From positions 8,953,501 through 9,017,500 of the forward strand of contig CM028920.1 of the NCBI GenBank assembly GCA_016801845.1: a DNA stretch of 64,000 bases, written 5' to 3'. The stretch is from Polydactylus sextarius (lineage: Eukaryota > Chordata > Actinopteri > Polynemidae). Position numbers and translations under genes: made by a program. The notes beneath the pieces are model-generated. The model searched no databases, was not told the origin of the DNA, and saw only the letters and a program-made list of their open reading frames with translations. Of the stretch, positions 38,234-48,708 are shown one piece after another; position 1 is the stretch's first letter, and every line of letters begins with the position of its first letter.

Positions 38234-38304
38234 GAGTGGAGGCTTTGAACTGAACACTGTAGGACCCAGATGTGTCAGTCAAAACAGCAGTGACCACAAC
38301 CACC

Positions 38305-38774
38305 ATGACTCTTCACCATCCTCATTTGTACACCAACCTGCTGCTGTTTTACAGGTTCATTCACTCTGCACCCTTTCAAACACGATTTGTCTTATTTTTC
38401 ATTTCTGATAAATAGCTGGTTTGCTTTTCTCTGCCGGATGCAGCAGCTGGGTGACTGTGACTCAACCTCCAGTAGATGTCTCATCTTTTCCAGGATCCAC
38501 TGTCGCTCCAACCTGTAAAAACAAACAACAAAGCTGTTTACAGAAGCAGTGATGGAGATCAGGCGTATGTTCTGGTACCAACAGAAATCGGGTCGACCTC
38601 CAAACCTTCCTGACACAGTTTGTGAGCAAACATCAACCAGGAACAACAGTTCAGTGTTCACTTTAGTGGCGGTGGAAGCAGCTCTGACTTCAGTATGACC
38701 ATCAGTGGAGTTCATCAGTGGAGTTACCACAACAGACCAGTGTTCATGCAGTGATTGGTAGTCATGTAAAAACC
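38305..38774 (+). pseudogene. Ig light-chain (kappa-type) V segment pseudogene with 12-RSS
   Basis: Four pieces lie in the order of a fish kappa-like V gene. (1) Leader exon 38305-38354, starting ATGACTCTT and ending at acag|gt; after a small frame slip it reads TILIC...CCCFT. (2) A short intron of about 90 bp to an acceptor at 38443-38446. (3) V exon: framework 1 VTVTQPPVDVSSFPGSTV with Cys at 38514-38516; framework 2 with FWYQQKSGRPP (Trp 38573-38575); framework 3 HFSGGGSSSDFSMTISGV (38659-38712). (4) Recombination signal: heptamer TGCAGTG (38747-38753, 5/7), exactly 12-bp spacer, nonamer GTAAAAACC (38766-38774, 7/9). It is broken by a stop at 38550-38552 and by at least two frame changes between frameworks. 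No J or C exon was recognised nearby, so it is an orphan V segment. Confidence 0.82.
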
Positions 38775-40394
38775 TCCCTTGGTCAGACTAAAGAGACACT
38801 GAACTATTACAGCAGGAAGAGACTTTGTCAGAACTCACAGGAACTTCACCGGCCACAAAATACTGAACAAATGAATAATGATAATATTTTGACATTTTAC
38901 TAAAGATAAATATAACTTTAGTTCATGAATATAAGATCATTGATCATAAATCATAAATGTCCACATATGTGTAAATCCATTCTCTGGAACTTGACGTCTT
39001 CAACTTTGGCACAAATGTTTTCTTGGATCATAGGTCAAACAGATCAGAGGTCTGTGGTCAAAGGTCAAGTTCAAGGAAACTGCGGCTGTGGTTTTTGCCC
39101 CTACAGCAAGATTTCACAGCTAGTTTATTGCATTCTGACTGGTGGATATATACAATCATGAAGTGAATTATTTTATTCATTTTTTTTTCTTGTCTCTTCT
39201 ACAGTAAAACTCTGGTTAACCGTTGGGTGAGTTCTGCAAATGTGAGCTTGAAACTTGAAAACTGTGAAGCTATTTACACTACTCGTATCAGATACAATTA
39301 ATTATAGTTATAGAAAAAAGGACTAAAAATATAAACATGTTATATAATATAATATGAAAAATATGAATAACTAACTTCACCTAACCTTTACAAAACACAA
39401 AACAAAACAGTTCTAGTTGAGTCTTATAGTGGTCGTTTAACAAAATAAACAGTTAAACAAAAATTTCCTTAACTGCTTTTATGGAAAACAACTGGTGTCT
39501 ATAGTATGTTTGTTTTTCCTGTAACTATTAGTAGTTATTATAGTAGTTAATTTAAATCAAGTAATTTAGAGTTAATGTTGTGCAGTGAGGGACCTGTGTC
39601 AGTCAGAGCACCATGCTTGTTAGGGAGGGTCACACCACGCAGTGCTTGGCAGAGGTGACATTTGATAGGGAGGTTGAAGGTTGCCTTGCCCCGTAGCTAA
39701 AATGGAGGAAAAGGACAGGGAGGGGTTGAAGGGGTCCAGCTGAGATTGAATTTCAACAGGACAGCATTCCCAAAAAATTTCAAGACAGACAACATGAGGC
39801 AGTGAGGGACAGGACAAGATCTTGGATGTTCTCTGTGCAAAACAACTGGAAGGACAGGTTGCGTAGAACCTGATCAGAGAGTTTAGCCGGACGGGAGGTG
39901 GATCTGTGTGTGAGCGTCGATTGAAGGTAGACAGCTAAACAAGGACTTTGTGTATGACAGACGGACACGATGACAGATAGAGAGACAGACAACCTGTTGA
40001 GCCACAGGAGACGAACAATGTGATTTTTCATCCTGTCATTAGTATCTGTCAGCAGCTTTTAGTGAGTAAACACTTTCATATCATTTTCTGGGTACTAACA
40101 AGGCTTGTTGTTTGTTATTGTTATTCACAGTAATCCACGTTTTAAATAAGATAAAGTCATTTAGTATGTACAGTGCTAAATTCTGGGTGAATGTGTATGT
40201 TAAACTTTAATGAAATCTGTTGTGTAAATTGTAAAACTTTTAATGTTCTGCATATCAATAATCAGGTGAAAACCAAATCCACTGATTGATCTATCACTCT
40301 GATTTCAGACTTAGTTTGCTTTTAAGTCCAATTGTTGTCCAAATTGTGAGGAGAGTGGTTTTGCCATCTTCCCTGGTCCGGGATACTTAGAGGG
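38775..40394. other. Region upstream of KCNA7; candidate 5' UTR intron
   Basis: No coding exon was recognised. A good donor (gtgagt at 40062) and a good acceptor (tctgatttcag, ending 40308) could bound a 247-bp intron in the KCNA7 5' UTR. That is inference from splice signals only. No TATA box is confidently placed. Confidence 0.35.
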
Positions 40395-41081
40395 ATGGAC
40401 AGCAGTGACCCACAGGATGATGAAAGAGGAGGCAGAAGGAAAGACAGTGATGGAGAGAAAGATAAACAGCTGAAGAATCAACTCAACAGTGAAGAAAAAG
40501 GAGAGAAAGAAATCAATGGAAATGACAAGGAGAAGAAAAAAGAGAGTCGACGGTCTGGGTCTCTGTGGAGGAGTGGATGGGCACTGAGTGAAAGACTGGC
40601 CATCAATGTCTCAGGGATGCGCTATGAAACACAACTTCGCACCTTAGCTCAGTTCCCTGACTCCATGCTTGGGGACCCCAGGAGGAGGTCACGGTACTTT
40701 GATCCACTTCGAAATGAGCTCTTCCTGGATCGCAATCGTGCTTGCTTCGATGCCATTTTATATTTTTACCAGTCAGGTGGGAGGCTCAGGAGGCCGGCAA
40801 ACATACCTCTAGACATCTTTATGGATGAGCTGATGTTCTACGAGCTGGGAGAGGACATCATGAACCGCTTCAAGGAGGATGAAGGTTTTCCAAAAGAGGA
40901 GGAGAGGCCACTGCCATCCAATGAAATCCAGAAAAAACTGTGGATGCTGTTTGAGCACCCCGAGTCGTCATCAGGCGCACGTATCATAGCCATCATCAGT
41001 GTTATGGTTATTGTGGTGTCCATTCTCATCTTCTGTCTGGAGACACTGCCTGACTTCAGGAATGAGAAAGAGATGCGAGAG
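40395..41081 (+). CDS. KCNA7: KCNA7 exon 1: N-terminal extension, T1 domain, S1
   Basis: 229 codons ending at GAG|gtagga. The start ATG at 40395 has G at -3 and G at +4, a favourable context. Residues 1-56 are extremely rich in Lys, Glu and Asp. T1 starts near LAINVSGMRYETQ and contains FPDSMLGDP, YFDPLRNELFLDRNR and FYQSGGRLRRP, the typical Kv1 assembly motifs. S1 (IIAIISVMVIVVSILIFCLE) follows. Without splicing the frame would stop at 41127-41129. Confidence 0.95.
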
Positions 41082-43846
41082 GTAGGAGCTGTGATTGAAT
41101 TGATTCTGTGGCTTTTGGAGGCACAGTAGTATTGTAGAGATATATTTTTTGAGTCTTAAGGTTTTCCTGTTTGCAGAAAAATCAAAATCAAGAATGGTAA
41201 GATATGATGGTAAGTATTTAAACAAAATACTTAAGTCAACTTGAGGACATTTATGTGGGAAACAGAATGGATGGGACAATGAGAAGAACCAGTTTATTCA
41301 GTGCTGCTTGCTAAAATAGAGGCCACTGCCTTGAGTTTTTAATAAAATCTAAATCAAATCACTAGGGGATAAGGTCTTGAATGGGATGTGTGTGACCACT
41401 TAAGTCACAATGAAACATGATATCACTAGAAGCAGGTGTTTAGATAAACACACACTTGGTGAGTACTACAGTGTGCTGAGAGGAAAAAATACTTTCATGG
41501 GCTCAACTATTGGCCAATCTGTCTGGAAGCAGACCAAAGAGAGAGAGACCGAGAGACTTATGGTGTGATTATTTTAGTCGGCTGTTAAATTTGATACACT
41601 TGGATTCAGGAAGAGCTAAAGGGTACGGGGAGTAAAGGGTGGGTGTCGAGTACAAATAAAAAGAAAGAAAGGAGAGACACTCTGAAGAGAGTTAGTTGTG
41701 GTAATAAAAGGTCACACCAGTGACTAAATGTTTAAACCAAGGTGAGCCAAAGCCCTTCCGGTGGCTTAGAACTGGACACTAAAAGGTCTCACAGGATGAG
41801 TAGCATACATTGGGTCATGTTAACACATTCCTCCAGGACTGCTGTGCTAGGCCAGGCTGCCTTTGCTCAAGCAAGCTGCCAGGAAACTACTGTAACTTGC
41901 ACTGAACAGCATTGGCAGTGTTACATGGCGGCAGTGGTCAGGGAGATGGGGCAGCGACGAAGGTAGAGATGGATGAGCAGCGGTGCAGCAAGGCACTCTC
42001 ATGTTTCTCTTCAGAGATCTCACGGGGCTATATTTAGTCTTAGGAGAGCCCTTGGAGAAGATCAACACATAGATGTCTGCCTTTAGCAATAAACACTGTC
42101 ACTGACCTGCTACTGAAAGTCATAAGGAACACTCTAGGTTTATTTAAACTGCCCTGAAACTTTATATATTACACACAACCCATTACGACATTCTGAGCTT
42201 GATCCTTTTATATCCATATCATCCGTTTCATGCTTCCAACTTGATGTTAAGTGTAAGATGTTTTAAATGACCACAATCTAATGCTTGAATGCAACACTAA
42301 CTGACACGGAGGATGGAGTGACAGGTGGACTGAAAAAGAGATTGCTACAGCTATGAGTGAAATGTAAAGCTGCAGATGTCAGATGCTTTTATGCTGCTGC
42401 CAAAAGTGGATGCATGGAGATTCAACGTAGTCACTTTAGTAGAACACTACAAAAACAGTGTCTCAGCAGTTGTTTGAGACTTTATTCACTTTCTTGTTGA
42501 CACTAAGATAAGAAGATAAATACTGCTTATGAAGGCTAAATATGTAGTTAGAGCCATTAGTGGCTAAACTTAGCAGGCTACCAAGAGGTGAAAACACTTA
42601 GCATGACAAATTTAACTAAATTTATTTATCTCTAAAATAATCACCTTGTTATATCTTGGTTTTATATTCCATAATAAACTGTTTCTTGGCAATACATTTG
42701 ACATTTTGCCAGGCTTGTAAATTCCCTGTAAGCTATGCTAATGGTACTAGTGTTAGCATCATACAATCTTCAAATAAGCATATTTCTTTAAATGTAAAAC
42801 TACTCCTTTCAGTGGGGTTTTGTCATTTGTAAGTAGTTTTAGTTTTAATTTTAGTGTACTTAAAAAAAATGTTACAATGAAGCTTCTACATTTAACATAT
42901 GTTTTATTTTTTCCTATTTTTTTTTTTTGGTCCACTGCAGGAATATTTTTACAAGTACCACTCGCAGGCAAAGAATGTGTCTGAGAACATGCCTCCTCCA
43001 CACAGTGTTTTCCACGACCCCTTCTTCATGGTGGAGACCATTTGTATATGCTGGTTCTCCTTTGAGCTCATCATGCGCTTCTCATGTGCTCCTAGCAAGA
43101 CAAGCTTCTTCAAGGATATCATGAATATCATTGATTTCAGCGCAATCCTGCCCTATTTCGTCACTCTGGGAACAGAGCTGGCGAAGGACAATGATGCCAG
43201 TCCAGCAACATCCTTGGCCATTATCAGAGTCATCAGGTTAGTGAGGGTGTTCAGGATCTTCAAGTTGTCTCGTCACTCTAAAGGACTCCAGATCCTCGGT
43301 CAGACACTGAGGGCCAGCATGCGTGAGCTGGGCCTCCTCATCTTCTTCCTCTTCATTGGTGTCATCCTCTTCTCCAGCGCCATTTACTTTGCAGAGGCTG
43401 ATCACGCCAACACAGCGTTTATCAGTATACCACACGCATTCTGGTGGGCCGTTGTCACCATGACCACAGTGGGTTACGGTGACATGTCCCCAGAAACAGT
43501 GTGGGGTAAGCTGGTGGGCTCAATGTGCGCAATTGCTGGCGTGCTTACCATCTCACTGCCAGTGCCTGTCATAGTATCCAATTTTAGCTACTTCTACCAT
43601 CGGGAGACTGAATGTGAGGATCAAACTGAGTACACCCACGTCCAGACGAGTCTCTGGGATGAGGACGAGCCGGAAGGGGAGGAAATAGATGAGGGTGATA
43701 GGGATCCAGAGATAGATTATTATACCACAGAAGTCATGTGTAGCCCTCTAAATGGGACCCTGCTGGGTGGACTGTGTACAGGGCAAGGCACAGAATTCAG
43801 AGGAGGAAATATGCATTTGAGGGAACCACTGGTCACTCAAGTTTAG
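40395..43846 (+). CDS. KCNA7: KCNA7 (Kv1.7) Shaker-type voltage-gated K+ channel
   Basis: Complete 530-residue subunit in two coding exons, 40395-41081 and 42941-43846, joined in phase 0 (CGA GAG | GAA TAT). T1 tetramerisation domain about residues 69-160; S1 about 196-215; sequon N241 in the S1-S2 loop; S2 about 259-277; S3 about 289-306; S4 IIRVIRLVRVFRIFK about 323-337; filter TVGYGD 405-410; PVPVIVSNF in S6 at 436-444; the tail ends VTQV, a class I PDZ ligand (Thr at -2, Val at 0). Most Kv1 genes are intronless in the coding region, and an intron in the S1-S2 linker is characteristic of KCNA7. The RETE segment after S6, the V-T-x-V end and the FGF21/PPFIA3 neighbourhood agree. KCNA7 is about 456 residues in humans; the excess here is mainly a charged N-terminal extension and a longer acidic tail. 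Confidence 0.94.
41082..42940 (+). other. KCNA7: KCNA7 intron in the S1-S2 linker
   Basis: A 1,859-bp intron from gtagga to a T-rich tract and ccactgcag. Apart from its KCNA7-typical position, nothing recognisable is in it. Confidence 0.9.
42941..43846 (+). CDS. KCNA7: KCNA7 exon 2: S2-S6 and cytoplasmic tail
   Basis: 301 codons plus stop TAG (43844-43846). It starts EYFYKYHSQAKNVSEN and carries S2 to S6, with FFMVETICICWFSFE, KLSRHSKGLQILGQTLRAS and the pore. The tail is acidic (WDEDEPEGEEIDEGD) and ends REPLVTQV. The acceptor is certain because the upstream sequence is a T run ending in gcag. Confidence 0.96.
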   Translation, partial: EYFYKYHSQAKNVSENMPPPHSVFHDPFFMVETICICWFSFELIMRFSCAPSKTSFFKDIMNIIDFSAILPYFVTLGTELAKDNDASPATSLAIIRVIRLVRVFRIFKLSRHSKGLQILGQTLRASMRELGLLIFFLFIGVILFSSAIYFAEADHANTAFISIPHAFWWAVVTMTTVGYGDMSPETVWGKLVGSMCAIAGVLTISLPVPVIVSNFSYFYHRETECEDQTEYTHVQTSLWDEDEPEGEEIDEGDRDPEIDYYTTEVMCSPLNGTLLGGLCTGQGTEFRGGNMHLREPLVTQV

Positions 43847-44594
43847 GAAGTTTGAGCAAGTTTTGTACACTTGTGAGGACAAGGGAATGAGTTCATAGAT
43901 CAGAGATACAGGTGCTGAGGAGAGCGAATAGTTAAAAGAAAATGACAAACAGTAGAAAACCATAAATTTAACACTAATATGCCTACTAATAACCTTTTAC
44001 TGCTTTTTCTTGTTCATTTACAGTTATTTATTGCTGCACCAACTTGCTTGATGTCGCTGAAAAGATTTTTTTGTATAACATAGCTTTGAAAATAAGGACA
44101 GTGAGTAAGTTTTACATTCTCAGGGTCATGATATAATTATAATATGAGCTATTTTATTTATAAATGCCATCAGCTTGTGTTTGAGATGAAAACGACTTTC
44201 TGAATGTCTGTGCCTTGAAACTGTGATGTCTTAGTACTGTCACTTTGCGCCTTAATGTTTGGAGTGGAAGCAGATAGATTGTTGGCAAATAGAGATGTCA
44301 CATCTCATCAAACTCAACCAAACACCAGCAGAGCTGTCGCTACAGACAGAGATCTCTCGTAAACCAACCCCACATTCTCAACATTCTTCTGTAAGTTATG
44401 TACAAAGTTCACACTTGTGTGGTTTTGGCTTGTGTGACCTGAAGTGACTGACATGACCTTTATCATGCTGTAATAGGACTCTGTAGCATTACTTAATGAC
44501 AGTGTTACCTACTGTATTCATGTCAAAGAGGAACGTTTTGGTTGCTATGGCAAGAGTTCTTTGTTTATTTGCTTAAAATGCACTCAGTGTTTTT

Positions 44595-44600
44595 AATAAA
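44595..44600 (+). terminator. KCNA7: KCNA7 poly(A) signal
   Basis: AATAAA about 750 nt after the KCNA7 stop, followed by T-rich sequence. It is the best 3'-end candidate on this strand. Confidence 0.6.
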
Positions 44601-45731
44601 GATTATATTTTATTAATTTTCTTAAAAGAAGCTGTGTAATTTATAGTTACCTTTAAGACTTCCCTTGTTCCACTGGAAAAAAAAAAGATACTCATTCATT
44701 TGATGTGACAGTGTGAGAATTAAATATAACAACTCAGAGAAACACAATTACTTAGAACCTAGTCACTGAGGTCTGCCAAAGAGAATTAGTGTATCACTTT
44801 TGTGTGGCCGTGACCGACCTTTTCCACAGCTAAGCTGCTATAAGCAGTAGCTTCTAACACCATTGCTCTCAGTTTCACTGGAACACATAAGACTTTCCAC
44901 GAGATCTCGCTGATGACCGATGGAAAGTATGTGGACAAGTGTAAACTACTTCATTATTGTATTTTGGTTTGTTTAATTTAACAGCCAGGGAAGATTCATT
45001 AAAAATAAACTGTTAATATGTATATTTAAAAAATGCAATCGGTCAACGAAGCAACACAAAGGCCAAAATAGAAAAATGTCAACAATGTTTCAACAATATT
45101 CAAAACAACCTGCTTGTCATTGTCCATGGAATGAGTTCAAATAATTTATCACATTGTTTGAATTTTTGTATGTAAAAACAGGTCTTCGCCAGACAAAATA
45201 GAGAGTGGTCACCATTCAGGGAACAAAAATAAAATCAAAGTACAAGTCAACAACCACCACAAAAACTAATGAATAATCTTAATGCTTGTATGCACATGGG
45301 CCAATTTCTAAGGAGGGATTTTATGATCTGTTAGTAGCTGACACAGTGGTAACATAGAGGACATATAGAGTACTGCATAGCTACAGCTGCACTGCTAATT
45401 TTATTATGAAGTATTGATATGAAATCAATATTCATGCCCTAAATATCAGTCTATTCTAATCCATCTCCAGTTCAGAGATCAAGGTGTCAAATCAATTTTA
45501 TTTATAAAACCCAAAATGAAGAATTGTCACTTTGCCTAAAAAGGCTTTTCCACTGTCTTTAGGCCCACTTTAAGTGTTTTTTTTTCTTTAGTCTTGCCTG
45601 TTACAAATACTTACATCTGTAATAACTTTCAAATGAAGACAATGGCAGCTGTCCAGAACTGTGGAGTTCCCAGAATTCATCACACATTGCAGGGAAATAT
45701 CACTAAAGTTGTATTTAACATCTTAGATGTT

Positions 45732-45732
45732 T

Positions 45733-45795
<63 letters not shown>
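45732..45795. repeat. AT dinucleotide microsatellite
   Basis: An almost uninterrupted (TA)n of about 64 bp, with one C near its left end. Confidence 0.95.
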
Positions 45796-45798
<3 letters not shown>

Positions 45799-45883
45799 CC
45801 CTGCACACATGAGCATTTGATCACTGGAGCCAATAGACAAAGTGTTTCAGGGAACTTGCTGCTGTCCATAATCCCGTATTTGT

Positions 45884-45899
45884 CCACCAGAGGGCGCTG
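45884..45899 (+). promoter_or_regulatory. Strong CTCF-like binding motif
   Basis: CCACCAGAGGGCGCTG, preceded by TGT, matches the whole CTCF core pattern CCASYAGRKGGCRS and the favoured flanks. It lies between the convergent KCNA7 and FGF21 genes and could be an insulator or loop anchor (inference). Motif evidence only. Confidence 0.55.
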
Positions 45900-46067
45900 C
45901 TGCTTCCATAATAACTAACGCACTGCTTCAATCCCCCATCACTAAAGCTGTGATGATTTGACAGAATGAGTTCCTCTCATGCAGTAAGTGCATCCTCCCT
46001 GGTTTGTTTAAAACGTTTTATTAAACTGTTGTATTATGGGGTGACAGACGTAGGTAAACAAATGAAA

Positions 46068-46073
46068 TTTATT
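46068..46073 (-). terminator. FGF21: FGF21 poly(A) signal candidate
   Basis: AATAAA on the minus strand, 372 nt after the FGF21 stop. A second AATAAA lies at 46017-46022. Which is used cannot be told. Confidence 0.5.
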
Positions 46074-46445
46074 ATATATTTATTTTTCATTCCAAACTTC
46101 TGTCCAGTTAATCCTCTCAAGTAAATACACTTTAGTAGCACAAACAAGAGATTTACTGGATTTTCCAGATTTCAGAGAAACTCCAAACACCTTGCACACC
46201 AAAACATACAGACATGCTGTTGCAACATGGGACATTACCTCTTCAGACACAAACTTGGAATTACATCACACACATACACAATAAATAAATAAGTTATGAT
46301 AATAGAAACATGATGAGAACCAAAAATAGAGTTAAAAAAAAGACCAAATGCTCATCGAATATTAAAATCAAGTTTACAGGTTCTACCTGGTAAATGAAAA
46401 AATGCTTTTTAGATGGTGCATATACAGTGTATAAGTGGATTTTCT

Positions 46446-46736
46446 TTACTTGTCCATTGAGAAGTGAGGACTGACCACAGGATTGAGGCCCATTCCGAGA
46501 AGGTCGTCAGAGTCCACGTTGACGTATCTCTGGCTGTGATCTGGTTGTTCGGACGTGTTTCCCCCCATCAGAGTGTTCCTTAGTGGTAGGAAACGAGTGA
46601 AGGGGACTGCGTGTCGATCTAGTGAATGTCTTGATGCCAGAGACACAGGAAATCCGTGGTGAGAAGAAATCAAACGGGTGTATCCGTCTGCCAGCAGCAG
46701 CTCTCGGAAGGTGCAGTCATCCTCTGTGTAGTGACC
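46446..46736 (-). CDS. FGF21: FGF21 exon 4: trefoil end and beta-klotho-binding tail
   Basis: 96 codons plus stop. It starts GHYTEDDCTFRELLLADGY and ends in a flexible Ser/Asp-rich tail with VDSDDLLGMGLNPVV. The residue pattern S-D-x-L near the C terminus corresponds to the klotho-binding sugar-mimic motif of mammalian FGF21 (established knowledge of the family; the alignment is mine by eye). Confidence 0.93.
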   Translation of the reverse strand, partial: GHYTEDDCTFRELLLADGYTRLISSHHGFPVSLASRHSLDRHAVPFTRFLPLRNTLMGGNTSEQPDHSQRYVNVDSDDLLGMGLNPVVSPHFSMDK

Positions 46737-47352
46737 CTGAAAGTGACGACAGATGGAAACCGTCAGCAAACGACTGGGAGGACAGAGGCTTCGGGATATT
46801 GAAGTTTACTTTGCTCATCGTACCTGCCCACTCAGACGGCCTCCGCTGTCCATACAGAGAAACAGAGAAGATGACTGTCCCTTGATGACAACATGGCCTG
46901 GTTTAACAGATTTCAACTGTAGCACACCTGTATGCACAGAAACTTCCCTTAAATCATCCAGTATATTGTGTGAATGTATACATCTCAGAGTCAAAATGTT
47001 CTAATTTTGAGCCACATATGATAATACTTACTGTAAGGTGTCTGAACGCCACTTCCTGACACTCTCCCATCCAACGTCATCTGCAAATACATGCCTCTCC
47101 TGTGGTTTTCTGCAAGTAAAAATGAAACATTTTAAGGTATTTTAAGCGAGCCACATCATATCACCAATATTCAGATATTTTAGAATTAAAAGTATTATAA
47201 ATACCTGTATAGAGATGCCCTTCTCTGACTTGATTGTTAAAGGATAGAAGTGGATTGGAGTCAGTGAGATAAAATGAGAGAGAGAAAGGAAGTTGAATAA
47301 TTAAGAGAAAGAAAGACAGGTAAGAGAAAGTTGTCTTTAGAAATATAAACAT
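46446..47352 (-). CDS. FGF21: FGF21 fibroblast growth factor hormone, four coding exons
   Basis: Secreted endocrine FGF that signals through FGF receptors with beta-klotho; it acts in fasting and metabolic stress. Exons 47205-47352, 47032-47109, 46824-46927 and 46446-46736 join in phase to 206 codons plus stop (human protein 209). Residues 1-26 are a hydrophobic signal peptide. Then come DSNPLLSFNNQVREGHLYT, a beta-trefoil core with LQLKSVKPGHVVIKG and LFLCMDSGGRL, CTFRELLLADGY (118-129) and a C-terminal SDDLLGMG (186-193) corresponding to the beta-klotho-binding end. NPLLSF...LYT and FRELLL.DGY identify FGF21 among the FGF19 subfamily. The introns are only 95, 104 and 87 bp. The first intron splits what is a single first exon in mammals. 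Confidence 0.93.
46824..46927 (-). CDS. FGF21: FGF21 exon 3: beta-trefoil core
   Basis: 104 nt, the usual length of the middle exon in FGF genes, from gcatacag to CAG|gtacga. Encodes VLQLKSVKPGHVVIKGQSSS and then LFLCMDSGGRLSGQ. Confidence 0.95.
47032..47109 (-). CDS. FGF21: FGF21 exon 2 (extra exon split from exon 1)
   Basis: 78 nt between tttacttgcag and A|gtaagt. With the carried base it encodes ENHRRGMYLQMTLDGRVSGS and then GVQTPY plus one base. This matches the segment that follows LYT in mammalian FGF21 exon 1 in length and position. The strong donor and acceptor and exact phase on both sides support it. Confidence 0.9.
47205..47352 (-). CDS. FGF21: FGF21 exon 1: signal peptide and mature N terminus
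   Basis: 49 codons plus one base, ending ACA G|gtattt. It starts MFIFLKTTFSYLSFFLLI, a signal peptide, and ends REGHLYT. If the donor is not used, the frame meets a stop at 47161-47163, so splicing is required for a full protein. Confidence 0.88.
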
Positions 47353-47500
47353 TTGGAAAAAAGGATGAAGGAACCCTCGGGGGGAAGATAAATAAAGAAT
47401 AAATAAAAATAAATATTTTGAATAGAAAAAAATAAATAAATGTACAATCGTACAAAAATTCTTTTTGATTCAATTCTGACCAGAAGCAAGTTTTGTGCCC

Positions 47501-47507
47501 TTATAAA
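47501..47507 (-). promoter_or_regulatory. FGF21: Possible FGF21 TATA box
   Basis: Minus-strand TTTATAA about 150 nt upstream of the FGF21 start codon, within CCCTTTATAAGGG, a GC-edged sequence in AT-rich surroundings. A start site about 30 nt further on would give a 5' UTR of about 120 nt. Inference only. Confidence 0.35.
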
Positions 47508-48708
47508 GGGGTTAGGAGAAGGAGGTCCCACCTTCTGAGAGTAAGGTATGAGTCAGACATTTCTACATAATTGAACTGTGATTTAACACTGAGGGGAAGA
47601 CCTGTGCTCTAACGCTATGTATGGGCTTCTTCCGTGTCAGTTACAGTAAGAGATGCTTGTAAAGTTGGATTTTTGGGCTCTCGTGACATCAGGACAGTGC
47701 AAAAACATCCGGGACAAGTGCTTAAGTAATGCTTACTTACTGGTTTCCTCTTAAAGCAACTTATTTGGTGTTTTTCAAGGAAGTCCTGCTAATAATATGG
47801 ATGGTGTATGATGTATCAATTATCTTTTTTGTTTGTTTCTATCAGAAATACTTAGTACAAGAAGAGAATTTAGAACAACTTATAACAACTCATAATTTTT
47901 ACACTGGAAAATTCTCAGTTCATTATTATTATTATTATTATAATTTGTTGTGCCTGGACTCACAGCTGACAGTAACCCAAGATGTTTAAAAAAAATAACG
48001 AAAGAAAAATTAACATTTCACAAGCACATGTGACGTATTTAACAAAGATCACATCTCTCTGCGTCATCTGCTGCATAAAATCTAACAACACTCACGAAAG
48101 GAAGCAGCAATGTTTCTGGGGGGGTTTATGGTGTTTATCTTATTTTGACATGTGTCCATGTGTGTGTGTGTGTGTGTTTGAGAGAGAGAATGAAGGAAAC
48201 AGAAAGTGAACCTGATTTATACGCAGAAGATAAATGTTTACAGGACTGCAGCTGTGCAGACACAAGAGAGCTGTATGTCAGCGTGTCAACTCTCTCTCTC
48301 TCTCTGCTTAAGAAGTATGGTGCATCTCCAGGAAGTTTCACTGTCTTTAAAGTGCATCATCACCCTCTTTGTTTTATTTCATTCTAATGGTACATAACTT
48401 TCTCACTTGCTCCAATGCCAATCATAACAGAGTCGACAGAGAGGAATGTCTCTCAGATCAAACAAATTACTAATAGCTGCCGTGACAATATTCAAAACCT
48501 CATAATTGAAATATTTCCTGATGTTAAAACTAAACTATAAATAGAAATATGACCAGAATTCCAGTCATACACATTAAAAACATTCCGACATGTTTAAGTT
48601 GTGTTCCTCGTACATTTCTGCCACGTCAACCCTCCAGAGTAACAAACACTAAATTACCGACCCTGTACAACCAAATAAATTCCACGAGTAATAAAAATGG
48701 GGTCTCAG

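Larger units (their letters stand above)
37256..38304. other. Non-coding stretch left of the Ig V pseudogene
   Basis: AT-rich sequence with an RSS-like motif (37984-38022), three tandem CACTGT units (38029-38046) and a perfect 10-bp-stem hairpin (38210-38233). No octamer ATGCAAAT or its complement was found upstream of the pseudogene. No coding exon was seen. Confidence 0.6.
43847..46445. other. Convergent intergenic region KCNA7 / FGF21
   Basis: Contains the KCNA7 3' UTR (AATAAA 44595-44600), a long AT microsatellite (45732-45795), a CTCF-like motif (45884-45899) and the FGF21 3' UTR with two possible poly(A) signals. No further gene was seen. Confidence 0.7.

Noticed and set aside
46622..47004. 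Plus-strand frames across FGF21 exons
   Set aside because: Antisense shadows; the minus strand has the spliced FGF21 reading.
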